A stretch of DNA of 46,720 bases, taken from positions 1-46,720 of the forward strand of contig JAAELQ010000218.1 in the NCBI GenBank assembly GCA_024226515.1, read 5' to 3'. This document shows, piece by piece, positions 43,521 to 46,720 of this stretch (position 1 is its first letter; the number at the start of each line of letters is the position of its first letter). The translations under genes and the position numbers were made by a program. The stretch comes from a bacterium. GTDB taxonomy: Bacteria; Acidobacteriota; Polarisedimenticolia; Polarisedimenticolales; Polarisedimenticolaceae. The notes beneath the pieces are model-generated. The model searched no databases and was not told the DNA's origin. It saw only the letters and a list, made by a program, of their open reading frames with translations.

Positions 43521-45509
43521 CTACTCCGGCCACTCCGTTCCGAGGACGTACCGCTCGAACCACGGGGCGAGGTCGCGGTCGGCGACCCAGCCGGCCATGC
43601 CGATGAAGTTGCGCGTCTCGACATGCTTGAAATCGTAGTTGGTCAGGTAGCTCTTCATCAGCGTGAAGAACTTCTGATCGCCCAGTTCCTGACGCAGCGC
43701 GTGCAGCACGAGCGGCCCCTTCGCATACAGCAGGTCGGTCCGGGTCCAGAACGCTCCCTCCCCGCTCAGCCGGTTGGCGAGATAGATCGAACCCAGGCGA
43801 CCCACGTCACGGCTCTGCCGCTTCCACTCGGTCATTGCCTCATCGAACTCTCGCTTGCGCCACAGCTGGCCCATGGCGAACGCGGAGAAGTACTCGGCAG
43901 TCGACTCGGAGAGCCACTGCTCCTCGTCGCTCGACATCTTGGCCACGTGGCCCCACCAGGTGTGGGCCACCTCGTGCGCGAACCGGCGATTGAGACCCGA
44001 CGTCCAGCCGCGCGCCGTCAGCACCGACTCGAACGCCTCCCGCGTGAGAAAGATGATGCCGGGCGGAGCGATGCCGAAGCCGTAGGCGTTGATCTCGATG
44101 ACGTGCAGCTCCTCGAACGGATAGTCGCCGAGGAACTTGCGATAGAACCCGAGCAGCGAGTGGACGTTGTTGGCGATCTTCTTCATCGCCGCGGGTTTGT
44201 TGAACGCGTAGCTCGACACGTGGACGGTCACGCCTACGTGTTCGTGCGTGTACGTCTTGTACTTGCCGGCCAGGACCACGGGGAACTGGATCGGCTTGTC
44301 CATCCGGAACTCGGCGCAGTCCAGCTTCTCTTCCTGCCAGCGCCGGACGATCGTACCGTTGGAGAACGGCGTGAACGGCTTCGCGACCTTGACCACCGCG
44401 TGGTACGTGAAAGCCTGCTCGTCCATCCGTTCCGAGATCGGCAGCCACTCCGCGATCGGCAGCCACCAGAAGTTGTCGCCGCCGGGACGGTACAGCAGGT
44501 CGCCCGAGACGCTGAAGTGAATGTCGATGCTCTCGCCGGGCTGCAACGTCCGCGGGAGCTCGACGATCACGTCGTTGTCGCGGTGCGAATAGGGCAGCCG
44601 CTTCTCCCCGTCCAGCGTCACGCTGTTCATCTTGTACGGGTAGCGGTCGGGGCCGATCCTCCGGTTCCACAACGAGAGGTCCACGATCCGCAGCGGGGCC
44701 ACCGCATGGATGGTCTGCCGCACCTCGAGGTTCGCGGTCCGGCCGGCCGGATTAACGAGCGTCAGATCGACGTCGGTCATCACGAAACGTCGCGGGCGGG
44801 GTTCGAGTCGCTCCCGCCCGATGGGCTGCCGGCTGAGCGTGCGCGGGTAGCGGATGCCCTCCAGGGCCGGAGTCGGCTCGCGCACCTTGCGCATCACCAT
44901 GAACATCTCGTCGAACTCGCGGATCGTGTCGTACATGTAGACGACGTCGTGTTTCCCCGTCCGGAGCTGGGCGGCGACGAAGCCGGCTTCCGGGTTCGAC
45001 AATCCCTGAGCGACACGGTGCACGACCGGAACGAACTCGTCGGCCGCGAATCTCCTGCGCAGCTTGTCGAACGCGCTCTGCGTAGACGCGTCCACCTCGC
45101 CCTCCGGCCACGGTTTGCCCGCCGCCAGTGCGGCGACCGCGCCCGGGTCCCAGATCGCTGCCGCCTTGACGGTGCCGCCGATGCCTCCGTCCTTCGGCTT
45201 GTACTTGCTGGCGTTCACGATGTTGGTCGCGAACGTCGCCAGCTCCAGCGGGTCGGCGGAGCGGTAGTTGAACGTCCCGTCGCCGAGAAAATAGACGCCT
45301 GCGGGTTCACCATCGACGAGGATCGGAGACAGCGAGCCGGAAGCGAACACCAGCGCCAAGGACCCCGATCGGTACTCGGCGGCCTCGACGGATACACCGG
45401 CCGCCAGGCGCGCGCCGTCGATGCTGCGAACCAGTGTGTCCACGGGAGGCGCCGCCTGCACCGCGGATGCGAGAAAGAAAACCGCGAGGACTGCCGCCGG
45501 ACCACGCAT
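43521..45509 (-). CDS. M1-like zinc metallopeptidase, secreted
   Basis: 662 residues from ATG 45509 (AGGGG 5-6 bases upstream). Signal peptide VLAVFFLASAVQA. The N-terminal half is beta-rich and only partly M1-like. The catalytic region holds the gluzincin motif HEVAHTWWGH (His512, Glu513, His516) with the third ligand Glu535 (SESTAEYF) exactly 19 residues after the second His, as in family M1. The helical C-terminal part includes YAKGPLVLHALRQELGD, also typical. The GAMEN exopeptidase motif of classical aminopeptidases is absent (the equivalent strand reads GIAPPGIIFL), so it may not be a simple aminopeptidase. Predicted periplasmic or secreted. It lies 78 bases after the membrane protein gene and 137 before the giant gene, same strand. 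Confidence 0.9.
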   Translation of the reverse strand: MRGPAAVLAVFFLASAVQAAPPVDTLVRSIDGARLAAGVSVEAAEYRSGSLALVFASGSLSPILVDGEPAGVYFLGDGTFNYRSADPLELATFATNIVNASKYKPKDGGIGGTVKAAAIWDPGAVAALAAGKPWPEGEVDASTQSAFDKLRRRFAADEFVPVVHRVAQGLSNPEAGFVAAQLRTGKHDVVYMYDTIREFDEMFMVMRKVREPTPALEGIRYPRTLSRQPIGRERLEPRPRRFVMTDVDLTLVNPAGRTANLEVRQTIHAVAPLRIVDLSLWNRRIGPDRYPYKMNSVTLDGEKRLPYSHRDNDVIVELPRTLQPGESIDIHFSVSGDLLYRPGGDNFWWLPIAEWLPISERMDEQAFTYHAVVKVAKPFTPFSNGTIVRRWQEEKLDCAEFRMDKPIQFPVVLAGKYKTYTHEHVGVTVHVSSYAFNKPAAMKKIANNVHSLLGFYRKFLGDYPFEELHVIEINAYGFGIAPPGIIFLTREAFESVLTARGWTSGLNRRFAHEVAHTWWGHVAKMSSDEEQWLSESTAEYFSAFAMGQLWRKREFDEAMTEWKRQSRDVGRLGSIYLANRLSGEGAFWTRTDLLYAKGPLVLHALRQELGDQKFFTLMKSYLTNYDFKHVETRNFIGMAGWVADRDLAPWFERYVLGTEWPE

Positions 45510-45540
45510 GCCATGCCCCTGGAGTTCGGAGTGTTCACCC

Positions 45541-45569
45541 AGTATGACGTGTACGGGATGCGCTTCCAA
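45541..45569 (-). promoter_or_regulatory. Possible sigma70-type promoter for the M1-like peptidase gene
   Basis: TTGGAA (45569-45564) and CATACT (45546-45541) on the minus strand are separated by 17 bases, each matching consensus at four of six positions. The site lies in the 78-base gap, 32 bases before the ATG. Confidence 0.4.
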
Positions 45570-45587
45570 GACCGAACGGTGCGGCGA

Positions 45588-46720
45588 TCAATCCGTTCGT
45601 CGTATCCCGTCGTGCGGCCCGGATCGGCGCTGGAGCGCGAGGATCGCCAGCAACCCGATTGCAGGCAAGAGCGTCACGATCGCAGCGGGAAGCGCCAGGT
45701 CGCCCAGCCGGTCGGCGAGAAACACCGCGCCTTCTGTTAGCTTGTAGATCCAGTTGTTGACGCAGATCATGTCGCAGTCGATCCGTCCGCCGATGACGAG
45801 ATCGCCCTCCGGGCCGAGTGAGATCGGGGGGCGGCGCTGCTGCAACACGACGAGCGCCTTCGTCGTGCGCACGGACTCGAACAGAAAGACGGTCGCGAGC
45901 GATACCCGCACGACCAGGGGTGCGCACGACACGGAACGTACGATCCAGACGACCGCCAGGCACACGTACGGCTGCAGGTTCAGATGTGCCACCCCGTTGG
46001 GGAAGTACTCGAACGAGCACAGGATGTTGAGTGGAATGCCCAGAGCCGAGAACAGCAGCCAGAACCTCCAGGTCGGCCCGCACGAGCCGGAGTCGGCGCC
46101 TGCCTGCGCGGGTGGGCCTCGCAGGCGCATTACGCCCATCCACAGCAGCGCGAGACAACCCGCGTAGCCGAGGCCTCCGAACAGACTGTTCGGATTCGCC
46201 GCGAGCGCCGAGAGTCGCTCGGTATTCCGATTGAGCTGCGAGTCATCCGGTCGATACTCCTGCGGCATGCGCGGATCGCGCTGCACGACGGGAATGGCCT
46301 CGCCGAGACCCTCCATCGAGAAACGCCAGGTGTACGGCAGAGTCGTCGTGATGAGATTGCCGACAAAAGCGCGGCCCCAGCCCATCGAGTGCGTGGTCTT
46401 CCCCTCCTCGACCATCGAGCGCGCTGCGATCATCGTGGTGTTGGAGGTCAGCGTCTCCTTCAGGCCCAGTACGACGACGTTGTACATCAGCCAGTGGCCG
46501 GCGAGGAGATTGCACGCGACGAACCCGCTCCAGATCGGCCGCCACCAGCTCCGCTCGCGCCGGGCGACGTACCCATAGTGTGCGGCGAAGAAGACCGCGT
46601 ACACGACGGCGAGGTAATGCGCGAGAAACGCGGTCGCGAAGACGAGAAAACTGCCGGCCGCCAGAAGGCCGTCCCGCCGACGCATCGCGATCACGTACAG
46701 ATGGATCGCCCCGAGCACGA
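45588..46720 (-). CDS. Multi-pass membrane protein, probable GT-C type glycosyltransferase (partial, 5' end outside window)
   Basis: An open frame of about 377 codons continues past the right edge of the window, so the N-terminus is missing. About eight hydrophobic segments are visible, beginning FLVFATAFLAHYLAVVYAVFFAAHYG, a pattern common in the C-terminal half of polyprenyl-linked sugar transferases (GT-C). A periplasmic-type loop (MIAARSMVEEGKTTHSMGWG..FVGNLITTTLPYTWRF) separates two membrane groups. The catalytic acidic residues of the first loop would lie in the missing part, so this assignment is an inference from topology. The stop is at 45588, and the M1-like gene follows after 78 bases. 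Confidence 0.7.
   Translation of the reverse strand, partial: VLGAIHLYVIAMRRRDGLLAAGSFLVFATAFLAHYLAVVYAVFFAAHYGYVARRERSWWRPIWSGFVACNLLAGHWLMYNVVVLGLKETLTSNTTMIAARSMVEEGKTTHSMGWGRAFVGNLITTTLPYTWRFSMEGLGEAIPVVQRDPRMPQEYRPDDSQLNRNTERLSALAANPNSLFGGLGYAGCLALLWMGVMRLRGPPAQAGADSGSCGPTWRFWLLFSALGIPLNILCSFEYFPNGVAHLNLQPYVCLAVVWIVRSVSCAPLVVRVSLATVFLFESVRTTKALVVLQQRRPPISLGPEGDLVIGGRIDCDMICVNNWIYKLTEGAVFLADRLGDLALPAAIVTLLPAIGLLAILALQRRSGPHDGIRRTD

Overview
The window comes from a G+C-rich bacterium with a Gram-negative envelope: it has a TonB-dependent receptor, many lipoproteins and signal peptides, a bactofilin and glycine-zipper proteins. A tricorn-type protease, Cys-rich 'CDDG..CNG' repeats, thrombospondin type-3 (TSP3) calcium repeats, S9, S8 and M1 peptidases and many secreted beta-rich proteins suggest Acidobacteriota or a similar deep lineage such as Myxococcota. 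That placement is an inference from gene style; there is no rRNA or tRNA to confirm it. Coding density is high, and I see no phage, integrase, transposase, CRISPR array or RNA gene.

Layout. 1-1737 (minus): a partial SGNH hydrolase preceded and overlapped by a small secreted protein. 1925-6834 (plus): a TonB-dependent receptor and, 17 bases later, a large secreted protein. 6832-7227: a long imperfect inverted repeat (arms about 145 bases, perfect 48-base core) between convergent genes. 7237-8117: a small membrane methyltransferase-like protein (minus) and a GYD-domain protein (plus). 8316-12089: a mosaic subtilisin-like protease. 12275-14910: a bactofilin and an S9 peptidase lipoprotein. 14858-16182 (minus): an overlapping pair made of a small membrane-anchored protein and an HTTM-like membrane protein. 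16214-17201 and 17464-20513 (plus): two short operons of secreted proteins, each closed by a clear terminator. 20610-21314: a GST-like protein. 21290-27902 (minus): tricorn protease, an esterase-fold lipoprotein without its nucleophile serine, a GT-C type glycosyltransferase and a DUF1353-like protein. 28053-30422 (plus): a secreted protein with a possible His/Cys (clan CD-like) centre and TSP3 repeats. 30583-43383 (minus): a 4,266-residue secreted protein made of ten tandem copies of a three-part module of about 365 residues. 43521-46720 (minus): an M1-like metallopeptidase and a partial multi-pass membrane protein.

How the genes fit together. Most products are exported. They form an outer-surface and secreted repertoire: calcium-binding rods (TSP3 in two proteins, acidic DxDxDG loops in the TonB receptor), proteases acting outside or in the periplasm (S8, S9, S41 tricorn, M1, possibly a caspase-like one), and beta-helix or jelly-roll proteins. 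The most unusual items are the giant ten-module protein with its own well-formed promoter, the long inverted repeat that supplies the stop codon of the gene it abuts, and the serine-less esterase-fold lipoprotein next to the glycosyltransferase. Functions of the unassigned secreted proteins are not known.
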